Shown in pieces: positions 16,409 through 26,880 of a stretch of DNA of 64,000 nt. The stretch covers positions 930,001-994,000 of the forward strand of contig NZ_JAFBCY010000001.1 of the NCBI RefSeq assembly GCF_016907975.1, written 5' to 3'. Position 1 is the first letter of the stretch; each line of letters begins with the position of its first letter. This DNA is from Methylopila capsulata. Its GTDB lineage: Bacteria > Pseudomonadota > Alphaproteobacteria > Rhizobiales > Methylopilaceae. Under the pieces are notes generated by a model, which did not search any database, was not told the DNA's origin, and was given only the letters and a program-made list of their open reading frames with translations. The translations under genes and the position numbers were made by a program.

Positions 16409-17338
16409 ATGACCCTCCGCACCCCGCCGCGCCCCGCCGACCCCGCCGACCGCTCGGCGACCCTCGCCCTGCTGATCGACGGCGACAACGCCTCTCCGAA
16501 GATCGTCGAGGGCCTGCTCGCCGAGATCGCGACCTACGGCACCGCCAGCGTGAAGCGCATCTACGGCGACTGGACCAAGCCCAACCTCGGCGGCTGGAAG
16601 CAGTGCCTGCTGGAGCACTCGATCCAGCCGATCCAGCAGTTCGCCTACACCACGGGCAAGAACGCCACCGACGGGGCGATGATCATCGACGGCATGGACC
16701 TGCTCTACACCGGCCGGTTCGACGGCTTCTGCCTGGTGTCGAGCGACAGCGACTTCGCGCGCCTCGCCTCGCGGCTGCGGGAGCAGGGCGTGCTGGTCTA
16801 CGGCTTCGGGGAGCGCAAGACGCCGCGCCCGTTCATCACCGCCTGCGACAAGTTCGTCTTTTTCGACGTGCTGGCGCAGCCGGGCGGGCTCGCCGTCCCG
16901 GCCCCGAAGGCGCCCACCGCGCCGGACCCCGCCGCGGCGACGCCGCCGGCCGGCAAACCGGCGGCCAAAACAGGGGCCAAGGCCTCGGACAAGGAAGCCG
17001 CAAAGGCCGCCGCGCCGGCGCCCGCCAAGGGCGCTTCGAAGCCGGCCGTCCCGGCTGCCGCGGTCGCGAGCCCCGCGGCGAAGCCGCAGCCGCGGCGCGG
17101 CGACGCCGTCGACGCGCCCGCGCGCGCCCTGCTCACCTCGGCCCTCGCCGCGGTCGCCGAAGACTCCGGCTGGGCCAGCCTCGGCGCGATCGGCAGCCAC
17201 ATCGCCAAGCGCTCGCCGGAGTTCGACTCCCGCAACTACGGCTTCGCCCGCCTCAGCGATCTGGTGGAGGCCACCGGCTTGTTCGAGGTCGAACGCAGTT
17301 CGACCGGCAAGGGCAGTGTGCTGGTGCGGTTGAAGTAG
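16409..17338 (+). CDS. NYN-domain protein with C-terminal OST-HTH/LOTUS domain
   Basis: 309 residues from the ATG at 16409; codons upstream of it in the frame are not protein-like. The NYN/LabA domain (about 15-165) shows the PIN-like acidic motifs LALLIDGDNAS, GAMIIDGMDLLY and CLVSSDSDFARLA, which suggest a Mg2+-dependent RNase. An Ala/Pro/Lys-rich linker (about 170-235) joins it to a LOTUS domain (about 240-309: LLTSALAAVAEDSGWASLGAIGSHIAK ending LFEVERSSTGKGSVLVRLK). The combination suggests RNA targeting by the LOTUS domain and cleavage by the NYN domain. Its cellular target is not known. Confidence 0.88.
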   Translation: MTLRTPPRPADPADRSATLALLIDGDNASPKIVEGLLAEIATYGTASVKRIYGDWTKPNLGGWKQCLLEHSIQPIQQFAYTTGKNATDGAMIIDGMDLLYTGRFDGFCLVSSDSDFARLASRLREQGVLVYGFGERKTPRPFITACDKFVFFDVLAQPGGLAVPAPKAPTAPDPAAATPPAGKPAAKTGAKASDKEAAKAAAPAPAKGASKPAVPAAAVASPAAKPQPRRGDAVDAPARALLTSALAAVAEDSGWASLGAIGSHIAKRSPEFDSRNYGFARLSDLVEATGLFEVERSSTGKGSVLVRLK

Positions 17339-17466
17339 ATTTTTTGCGCGGACCGTGCCGGCAGGTCTGACCGCCGGGCGGACCGCCCTCCCCGTCAGGC
17401 CCCTTGGGCAGGCCTCGGCCGCCCGCCTCGTCACACCTCGGGCGCGCTCCGAAGGGCCACCCGCAT

Positions 17467-17564
17467 GGTCATGCCCGCCTTCGCGGGCATCCACGCCTCA
17501 CTTTCCGTCCGCCGCGGCGGATGTCCAAGACATGAATGTCTGCGCGAAGGCGCAGGAATGACCG
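17467..17564. repeat. Degenerate intergenic palindromic element
   Basis: The left arm GGTCATGCCCGCC-TTCG-CGGGCATCCACG (17467-17494) is matched by a diverged inverted right arm (about 17537-17564, TGTCTGCGCGAAGGCGCAGG-AATGACC). The left arm matches the element at 39601-39690 (CGTCATGCCCGCC…GCGGGCATCCACG). The surrounding gap, 17339-17849, otherwise shows only the putative promoter of the next gene and no other gene. Confidence 0.7.
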
Positions 17565-17793
17565 CCCGCGGAAGCGCCCAACAACTCAGGCGTCCCGGGG
17601 CGGCGACATCCGGTCATCCCGCCGCAGGCGCCGCCCTCCCCGCATGGCCGGCCGGCCCAGACACGCCTCCCGACGGCGAAGAGTGGTGGGAGGAGAGCAC
17701 GAGGGAAGAGGGCGCGATCAAGGATTTTTTCCCACGTCACTTTGAGTTGGCGATCGCACGGTGGATTTACGGCGCCTAGTTCCTCACCTCCAC

Positions 17794-17823
17794 TTGACTG
17801 CCATGACCAAACTCACCGTATCT
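17794..17823 (+). promoter_or_regulatory. Putative sigma-70 promoter of the SIR2-STAND gene
   Basis: TTGACT (17794-17799), an 18-base spacer and GTATCT (17818-17823) resemble -35 and -10 boxes. The start site would fall near 17830, about 20 bases before the ATG at 17850. Confidence 0.45.
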
Positions 17824-17849
17824 TCCGGATGGTGTTCTTGGAGGGTTGC

Positions 17850-20285
17850 ATGCCCGTCACTGCTGATTTCACATCGCTTGAAGATGCGTTTAGAAATGCT
17901 ATCGATGGCAACGCCATTTTGTTTGTGGGTGCAGGGGCTTCGCATCTCGCTGAAAACAAAGATGGGCAGCCCCTACCGAACGGAGCTGACCTCACCAAGC
18001 TCCTCCGCTGGAAGATTAAGACTACGAATGATCGTCATTCTTTAGCACAGCTTACTGGCCACTATGTAAGAACCGAAGGATCCGACGAGCTCTATAATTT
18101 TCTGCACAGATTATTGAGCACTTCGCGTGTAGACAAAATATATCGCGATCTCCTCCAACTTAATTGGACTCGTATATACACGACGAATTATGATAATGCG
18201 ATAGAGGTCGCAAAGAATTTTAAGAACGAACATAACGTATATGACTTAAGACGATCGGTAAAGAATGTCCCCCACGGGGCAATTGTACACCTTAATGGAT
18301 ACATCAATCATGTCTCTCCACATAATATCGCCGGCGAGCTTTTGCTGACGGATGCGAGCTACTCTACCTCAAATTTTTCGAGCAGCGCGTGGGCGCACCA
18401 CTTTCGATCAGACATTAGCAACGCGCGATCCGTGGTATTTATTGGCTATAGTCTTTACGATCTGGATATCGCTCGTATTCTGATTGAAGATCCCGCCATC
18501 AAGGCGAAAACGACTTTTGTCGTTGCACCAAACGCCGACGAGATCGAGGTTGGCTCGATGTCGCAGTATGGGACTGTACTTAGTGTGGGAGTCGAGGGTA
18601 TATGGACGTCCCTTACGGATATTGTGACAACGTATCAGCCTCGATCAATGATTAGTGCATTTAACTTTCTTTCGAACTTGTCAGAAGCAAAAAATCGCTC
18701 ACACCCCAGCGCTGCAACTGAGGTGTACAACCAGCTTATATTCGGGCAAGTTCCTTTATACAGCTTAATTCAAGACGTTCAGATCAATGAAAGTCTTAGT
18801 TATCTAATCAATCGAACACAAGTGTCCGACTTCATTGAGAGGAGCCGGACACATCCGGCGCGGGACGTGTTTATCGTCGGAGAGATAGCGTCTGGCAAGA
18901 CCTTCGCGGCGCTACAGCTCGCCAAAAACCTGATAAAAGGCCGATACACCGTCTACGTTGCGCGATCAGGACGCGACTTACGCCAAGAGTTGGGGGAACT
19001 GTGCCGCAATACGGACCCCGTCTGTGTAGTATTTGACGGTTACAGAAGATACATTGATGAAATTAAATTTTACGTCTCCCAAAGGCCGGCTAACCACCGC
19101 GCCATTTTGACTGAAAGATTGGTCGTCCATGAGTATATGGAGAGATTAATCACCGATATATTTCCCGAAGGAGACTATGGAGAAATTGTACTAGAGCGCC
19201 TCGACGAGGCTGAGATTGCGGAGTTTGACAATCTAATAAACTTTGCTGGTCTTTGGGGTGACGATGCTGGCGAATCCCCGAAAAATAGACGAAGAAAGAT
19301 TCATACGAATTTTAGTTCTTCATTGTATAAACTTTTGTTGGAATTGGTCTTATCACAGCATGTGAGAGCCGAAATCAAACGCCTGCTGGAGCCAATCAGC
19401 CAGGATGTGAATGCAACTCGGTTTTTCGCCACCGCTTTTATTATGAATGTCCTTGGGCATGACTTTGTAATAAACGACTGGCAAAGTTTCCATGGCATCA
19501 CAAATGTCAGGTCTCTGCTTGCAACATACCGTGAGGCGATCGAACACTTCGTTACTACAGATGCCACTCAAATCAAACTCAGATCTGGTCTGGCTAGTGC
19601 CGCCTTGCTCAGCATGTTCGCTAGTGACGCAACCGTAGCAAACATCCTAGCGGATATATATCGATCTGCATCTAACAACTCGATCGGAAGTGATAACTTC
19701 AAGCAAGTGGCGATAGATGTCACACGATATGGATCCGTTGAGCCACTTTTCCAGGGCGAAAACAAATTTGCGACAATAGTTAATTACTATGAACTTATTC
19801 GGCCCTTTGGCAATTCACAAAACAATCCCGATTACTGGCTTCAGTACGGAATCGCATGCACTATACATGGCAGCCTAGACCGCGCCGAAACTGCGTTCCA
19901 AAATGCGTACGCTCGCGAGCGGGTCCGTGACCGCCCGAACCTCATACGCATCGACAACTACTTCGCTCGATATCAGATGAAGAAAGCCCTTGAGGCAACG
20001 AACTCCGATCTTGCATTCGACATATTTAAGTCTGCCGGAGATGCCCTCAACCGCCAGATTTGGTTCGACAACAACCGCCATTACCCATTTAAAACAGGAC
20101 GCGCCTTTAGCGAAATAGCTCGGAAATACTTTGACATATGGAGCCATTCACAAAAGGCGGAATTTATCTTGATGTGCAGAACGATCAGAGAGAAAGCAAT
20201 CGACTGGAAAAGGGCAAAGCGCAAATCAAATCCAGACGTCGATTTCTTGATCGCCGAGATAAGACGTTTGTTGGACCGCTTATGA
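17850..20285 (+). CDS. SIR2-STAND NTPase, candidate anti-phage defence protein (Avs5-like architecture)
   Basis: 811 residues from the ATG at 17850, which has GGAGGG at 17840-17845 in good position; an in-frame extension upstream lacks this. The N-terminal SIR2-type domain shows FVGAGAS (G27-S31), TTNYDNAIE (N113, D115), VHLNGYI (candidate catalytic His147) and VFIGYSLYDLDIA. A P-loop NTPase domain follows, with Walker A GEIASGKT (344-351) and Walker B-like VCVVFDG. The C-terminal part is helical, with a TPR-like unit near 661-690 (YWLQYGIACTIHGSLDRAETAF). In known SIR2-STAND proteins, sensing of a phage protein by the C-terminal part triggers NAD+ depletion. The gene is much richer in AT than its neighbours (18181-18240 is 21/60 G+C) and uses ATA, TTA and AGA codons, which indicates recent transfer. 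No partner genes are adjacent. Confidence 0.8.
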   Translation: MPVTADFTSLEDAFRNAIDGNAILFVGAGASHLAENKDGQPLPNGADLTKLLRWKIKTTNDRHSLAQLTGHYVRTEGSDELYNFLHRLLSTSRVDKIYRDLLQLNWTRIYTTNYDNAIEVAKNFKNEHNVYDLRRSVKNVPHGAIVHLNGYINHVSPHNIAGELLLTDASYSTSNFSSSAWAHHFRSDISNARSVVFIGYSLYDLDIARILIEDPAIKAKTTFVVAPNADEIEVGSMSQYGTVLSVGVEGIWTSLTDIVTTYQPRSMISAFNFLSNLSEAKNRSHPSAATEVYNQLIFGQVPLYSLIQDVQINESLSYLINRTQVSDFIERSRTHPARDVFIVGEIASGKTFAALQLAKNLIKGRYTVYVARSGRDLRQELGELCRNTDPVCVVFDGYRRYIDEIKFYVSQRPANHRAILTERLVVHEYMERLITDIFPEGDYGEIVLERLDEAEIAEFDNLINFAGLWGDDAGESPKNRRRKIHTNFSSSLYKLLLELVLSQHVRAEIKRLLEPISQDVNATRFFATAFIMNVLGHDFVINDWQSFHGITNVRSLLATYREAIEHFVTTDATQIKLRSGLASAALLSMFASDATVANILADIYRSASNNSIGSDNFKQVAIDVTRYGSVEPLFQGENKFATIVNYYELIRPFGNSQNNPDYWLQYGIACTIHGSLDRAETAFQNAYARERVRDRPNLIRIDNYFARYQMKKALEATNSDLAFDIFKSAGDALNRQIWFDNNRHYPFKTGRAFSEIARKYFDIWSHSQKAEFILMCRTIREKAIDWKRAKRKSNPDVDFLIAEIRRLLDRL

Positions 20286-20365
20286 ATGGTCATCAAGATC
20301 AGGTGCATGTCCCTCCTGCGTTTGCGCAAAGAGCGGTACATGCTACGCTGCCTCACTCGTTCTCC

Positions 20366-20497
20366 TCACGCCACCCCGCGCTCGTCCACCGCCGTGTTGT
20401 CCACGATCGCACCGTCGGCGTAGAGTTAGCGGGCGAGCACGCTGGCGATTGTCGCGCCGGCGATCGGGACGAGCCAGAACAGCCAGAGCGGGGCGAG
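20366..20497 (-). pseudogene. Truncated duplicate of the aqpZ 3' end
   Basis: On the minus strand this segment reads LAPLWLFWLVPIAGATIASVLAR-stop-LYADGAIVDNTAVDERGVA, the last 43 or so codons of the intact aqpZ at 21175-21912, with scattered substitutions. A TGG (Trp) codon of aqpZ is a TAA here, so even the fragment is broken. Homology stops abruptly at about 20497. It lies between the AT-rich SIR2 gene and the lipoprotein gene. Confidence 0.85.
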
Positions 20498-20585
20498 GGC
20501 CTACGCCCCACCCAGCAAGGGCCCGGCGCACGGCCAGTGTCTGGTGAAACGCCGGCGAAATGTGCGGCCCAAACAGTTCCAGCCG

Positions 20586-21083
20586 TCACCGTCCAGCCGC
20601 CGTCGGCTTCGCCCCGTCAACCTCCGCGACCAGTTGCACGATTGTGCGGCTGTCGAAAAACTCCAACGCCAGCGGCGCGGTTGGACGTTCGGCGAGCCGG
20701 AGCGGATCGCCGGGGACGCTCTCGTCCTTCTTGCGACGCTCCACGCTGAGTAGCTTGCAATTGCTGGGGCCGCCGTAGTTGTAGCACATGAAGGTGCCGA
20801 GGCCGTGGCCGATCTCCCAATAGCCCTTGGTGATCCGGTCGTTGACCCAAAGATAAAGCTTACCGTCGGGCGCGATGTACTCGATCTGGGCCGGGCCGAG
20901 GCTGCGGTGCGTGTAGCCCGCCAGCTCCTTGCAGTAGACCATGTCTTCCGCGCGGCATGTGGCCATGCCGCTGTTCTCCGGCGTGCGCTCTGGCCGCGTG
21001 GCGCAGCCGGAGAGGCCCAGGGCCGCCAGCCCGCCCGCCGCCACGCCGAGGCGGACCGCCCGTCGCAGGTTCTCACGCGTCAT
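20586..21083 (-). CDS. Putative lipoprotein of unknown function
   Basis: 165 residues. The N-terminus has twin Arg-containing positive residues, a hydrophobic stretch and a lipobox, LGLSGC, so Cys27 is the likely lipidated residue and the protein is membrane-anchored in the periplasm. The mature part contains two Cys pairs' worth of cysteines (TCRAEDMVYCKE; FMCYNYGG and SNCKLL), a conserved-looking KLYLWVNDRITKGYWEIG stretch and a final beta-like segment (LEFFDSRTIVQLVAEV). I do not recognise the family. It lies downstream of aqpZ on the same strand with a hairpin between them, and upstream of the aqpZ fragment. Confidence 0.75.
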   Translation of the reverse strand: MTRENLRRAVRLGVAAGGLAALGLSGCATRPERTPENSGMATCRAEDMVYCKELAGYTHRSLGPAQIEYIAPDGKLYLWVNDRITKGYWEIGHGLGTFMCYNYGGPSNCKLLSVERRKKDESVPGDPLRLAERPTAPLALEFFDSRTIVQLVAEVDGAKPTAAGR

Positions 21084-21132
21084 GCCGCTTTTCCTCGAGG
21101 CCTGAGTCGGCGGCCCGCGTCGGGGACCACAG

Positions 21133-21159
21133 GCCTGCGCGGATGTCCTCCGCGCAGGC
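21133..21159 (-). terminator. Strong hairpin after aqpZ
   Basis: An 11-bp perfect stem (GCCTGCGCGGA 21133-21143 with TCCGCGCAGGC 21149-21159) sits 15 bases after the aqpZ stop. There is no T-run, so it may be an mRNA 3'-stabilising or weak termination structure. Confidence 0.5.
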
Positions 21160-21174
21160 GGAAGCGCGGGGGGC

Positions 21175-21912
21175 TCACGCCACCCCGCGTTCCTCCACCA
21201 CCGTGGTGTCCACGATCCCGCCGTCGGCGTAGAGCCAGCGGGCGAGGACGCCGGCGATGATCGCGCCGGCGATCGGGGCGAGCCAGAACAGCCAGAGCTG
21301 GGCGATGTGCTCCCCGCCGGCGAACAGCGCCGGGCCGGTGCTGCGGGCCGGGTTCACCGAGGTGTTGGTGACGGGGATGGTGATGAGGTGGATCAGCGTC
21401 AGCCCGAGGCCGATCGGGATGCCGGCGAAGCCGGTGGCTGCGCCCTTGGAGGTCGCGCCGAGGATGATGAACAGGAAGAAGAAGGTGGCGAGCAGCTCCG
21501 TCACCAGGCAGGCGCCGAGCGCGTAGCCGCCGGGGCTCTGGGCGCCGTAGCCGTTGGAGGCGAAGCCGCCGGGGACCCAGCCGGCCTTGCCCGAGGCGAT
21601 GAGGTAGAGCGCGCCGGCGCCGATCACCGCGCCCGCGACCTGCGCCACGATGTAGGGCGCGACGTGCTTCGGGGCGCAGCGGCCCGCGGCCCAGAGGCCG
21701 AGCGTCACGGCCGGATTGAAGTGCCCGCCCGAGATGTGGCCGACGGCGTAGGCCATGGAGAGCACCGTGAGGCCGAAGGCGAAGGCGACGCCGAGGAAGC
21801 CGATGCCGAGTTCCGGGTAAGCCGCGGCCAGCACCGCCGCCCCGCAGCCGCCGAAGGTGAGCCAGAAGGTGCCGAAGAATTCGGCGACCACGCGCCGCGC
21901 CATGTCCGTCAT
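21175..21912 (-). CDS. aqpZ: Aquaporin Z
   Basis: 245 residues from the ATG at 21912, chosen because AGGAG lies about 8 bases upstream. It is a six-helix inner-membrane water channel. Both NPA loops are intact: [10 protein letters not shown] and [12 protein letters not shown]. The aromatic/arginine filter region is consistent with a water-selective AqpZ rather than a glycerol facilitator: an Arg follows the second NPA and there is no GlpF-type insertion. A decayed copy of the last 43 codons lies about 0.7 kb downstream. Confidence 0.95.
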   Translation of the reverse strand: MTDMARRVVAEFFGTFWLTFGGCGAAVLAAAYPELGIGFLGVAFAFGLTVLSMAYAVGHISGGHFNPAVTLGLWAAGRCAPKHVAPYIVAQVAGAVIGAGALYLIASGKAGWVPGGFASNGYGAQSPGGYALGACLVTELLATFFFLFIILGATSKGAATGFAGIPIGLGLTLIHLITIPVTNTSVNPARSTGPALFAGGEHIAQLWLFWLAPIAGAIIAGVLARWLYADGGIVDTTVVEERGVA

Positions 21913-22090
21913 GAGAGCTTCTCCTGCGTCCACCCTCAGGGGATGGGCGTCTCAGGGTTATCCACGCGTGGTCTGTTGAACAGATCGCCAATGGTCGAGC
22001 TGGGGCGGGGGCGCGGCGTTTGCGGGGGGCGCGGCGTTCTCGCCACGTTCTCCCCTCGCAATGCCGCGGAGGACGTTCCATATTGCCCCC

Positions 22091-24970
<2,880 letters not shown>

Positions 24971-24998
24971 CATGTGGCATGCCTTTGGACCTGGGACG

Positions 24999-25035
24999 GC
25001 CGGGTCTCCCGGCGTCGTCAGGCGGGAGATCCGGC
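24999..25035 (+). terminator. Hairpin downstream of uvrB
   Basis: GCCGGGTCTCCCG (24999-25011) pairs with CGGGAGATCCGGC (25023-25035) with one mismatch, 28 bases after the uvrB stop. There is no T-run, so termination strength is uncertain. Confidence 0.5.
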
Positions 25036-25161
25036 CGCTGGACCGACGGCCTGACGCCGAAATTCATCTTTTGAACACCTTGGATCTGTTTCGGCTGGCG
25101 CCGGCCTGGGCGTTCAGCTAGCGTTTCGCTGCTTTCTCCGTCTCCATAAGCGAGCGCCCCC

Positions 25162-26820
25162 ATGGCTCAGCCTGTCAACGACAACATCGAAAACGCCTAC
25201 GTCATTGCCGGCGACGGTTTCACCGTCTCCGGGTCCAACGTCGACTCCACGACGCAGCCGGACGAGGCCACAAGTAACGGCAGCGTATCCAGCGTCTGGT
25301 TCGTCTACACGGCATCGGCTGACGGGACGGTAACGTTCGATACTAAAAGCCCCGAGCCCGGAAACCAGTTGGACACCATACTGAACGCGAACAGCTCCTC
25401 CGATGGCAGCGGGTCGCTCGCGTCGCTCGCTCGGATCGTGGTCAACGATGACATAGATGGTACTACTTCAGCGTCTGAGATCACGTTCGACGTCGTCGCC
25501 GGTGAAACCTACTGGCTGCGCGTCTGGGGCTTTGATCTCGCCGTTGGGGATTATTGGTTGAACCAAACGTCCGGCCCCGCGGGCGTGGCGACTTCGATGG
25601 TCGGGACCCCCGACTCCGACGTCCTCGGCGTGCATTTCGACGGCGGCTACACCATGATCGGCGAGCTCGGCGACGACACCTATTACGTCGACACCGCTAG
25701 CGACGTGATCACCGAGCTCGACGGCGAAGGCTTCGACAGCGTCCTGACCGAGGTCGACTACACGCTGGCCGACAACGTCGAGCGGATCGTGGCGATCGGG
25801 TCGACCGGCCTCACGCTCACCGGCAACGCGCTCGACAACAACGTGATCGGCGACGCAGGCGGCGACACCCTCTACGGGCTCGACGGCGCCGACATTCTCA
25901 AGGGCCGCGGCGGCGACGACACCATGGTCGGCGGCGCCGGCGACGACGCCTACTACGTCTCGGAAGCCGGCGACGTTGTCACCGAAGCGGCGGACGAAGG
26001 CTACGACTCGGTCTACACGACCATGGACTACACGCTGGGCGCCAATGTCGAGCGGCTTGTGGCGCTCGGGTCGACCGGCCTCACGCTCACCGGCAACGCG
26101 CTCGACAACAACGTGATCGGCGACGAGGGCGGCGACACGCTCTATGGCCTCGACGGCGATGACCTCCTCAAGGGCCGCGGCGGCGACGACACCATGGTCG
26201 GCGGCGCCGGCGACGACGCCTACTACGTCGACGACGCCGGCGACGTCGTCACCGAAGCGGCGGATGAAGGCTACGACTCGGTCTACACGTCCGTGGACTA
26301 CACGCTGAGCGCCAATGTCGAGAAGATCGTCGCGCGCGGCTCCGCGGGCCTCGCGATCACCGGCAACGACTCCGACAACGCCATGATCGGCGACGTCGGC
26401 GCGGACACGCTCTCGGGCGGCGGCGGCGCTGACCGGCTCAACGGCGGCGGCGGCGACGACATCCTGATCGGCGGCGCCGGCAAGGACGTGCTCACCGGCG
26501 GCGCCGGCGGCGACATCTTCGCGTTCACGGGGGTCGACGACGCCCGCGACACCATCACCGACTTCCAGGCGGACGTGGATCAGATCGGTATCGACCTCGC
26601 GGGCTTCGGCCTCACCGGCTTCGACGCCAGCATGTTCGAGTCGAACGCGAGCGGGATCGCGACAGGCGCCGACACTCGCTTCGTCTACAGCGAGATCAAC
26701 GGCCGGCTGTTCTTCGACGCCGACGGCTCGGGGGCCGGCAAGGGCGTGCTGATCGCAACGCTCCGCGGCGCGCCGGAACTGACGGCGGACCACATCACGG
26801 ACACGAGCCTGCTCGTCTAA
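25162..26820 (+). CDS. RTX-repeat (hemolysin-type calcium-binding) secreted protein 1
   Basis: 552 residues with no N-terminal signal peptide, as usual for type I secretion substrates. Residues 1-150 resemble a pre-peptidase C-terminal-like beta-sandwich (VNDNIENAYVIAGDGF, SSVWFVYTASADGTVTF, VVAGETYWLRVWGF). Residues about 165-450 carry calcium-binding nonapeptides of the GGxGxDxxx type (GRGGDDTMVGGAGDDAYYV, GGGGDDILIGGAGKDVLTGG) inside 90-residue units repeated almost exactly. The end (DTITDFQADVDQIGIDL … GRLFFDADGSGAGKGVLIATL) matches C-terminal modules of secreted RTX proteins. No enzyme domain is seen, so it is likely an extracellular or surface structural protein. No ABC exporter is encoded nearby. 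A paralogue lies at 28191-29579. Confidence 0.9.
   Translation: MAQPVNDNIENAYVIAGDGFTVSGSNVDSTTQPDEATSNGSVSSVWFVYTASADGTVTFDTKSPEPGNQLDTILNANSSSDGSGSLASLARIVVNDDIDGTTSASEITFDVVAGETYWLRVWGFDLAVGDYWLNQTSGPAGVATSMVGTPDSDVLGVHFDGGYTMIGELGDDTYYVDTASDVITELDGEGFDSVLTEVDYTLADNVERIVAIGSTGLTLTGNALDNNVIGDAGGDTLYGLDGADILKGRGGDDTMVGGAGDDAYYVSEAGDVVTEAADEGYDSVYTTMDYTLGANVERLVALGSTGLTLTGNALDNNVIGDEGGDTLYGLDGDDLLKGRGGDDTMVGGAGDDAYYVDDAGDVVTEAADEGYDSVYTSVDYTLSANVEKIVARGSAGLAITGNDSDNAMIGDVGADTLSGGGGADRLNGGGGDDILIGGAGKDVLTGGAGGDIFAFTGVDDARDTITDFQADVDQIGIDLAGFGLTGFDASMFESNASGIATGADTRFVYSEINGRLFFDADGSGAGKGVLIATLRGAPELTADHITDTSLLV
25771..26310 (+). repeat. 270-bp near-identical tandem repeats inside RTX gene 1
   Basis: Copies begin at 25771 and 26041, and a diverging third begins at 26311, exactly 270 bases (90 codons) apart. 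Long stretches, such as the one encoding STGLTLTGNALDNNVIGD, are identical at DNA level between the first two copies. This suggests recent duplication or ongoing homogenisation. Confidence 0.9.
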
Positions 26821-26880
26821 ACAAGCCTGCTCGTTAAAAAAGGACGCCGCGGGCGGCGGCGCGAAGGGGCTGGAAGCTCC

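Noticed and set aside
17742-17849. An upstream extension of the SIR2-STAND protein
   Set aside because: The ATG at 17850 has a GGAGGG box and begins the conserved domain; the extension overlaps the putative promoter.
17339-20600. Attachment-site direct repeats flanking the SIR2 gene
   Set aside because: Comparing the flanks by eye shows no clear direct repeat or tRNA end; only the aqpZ fragment marks one side.
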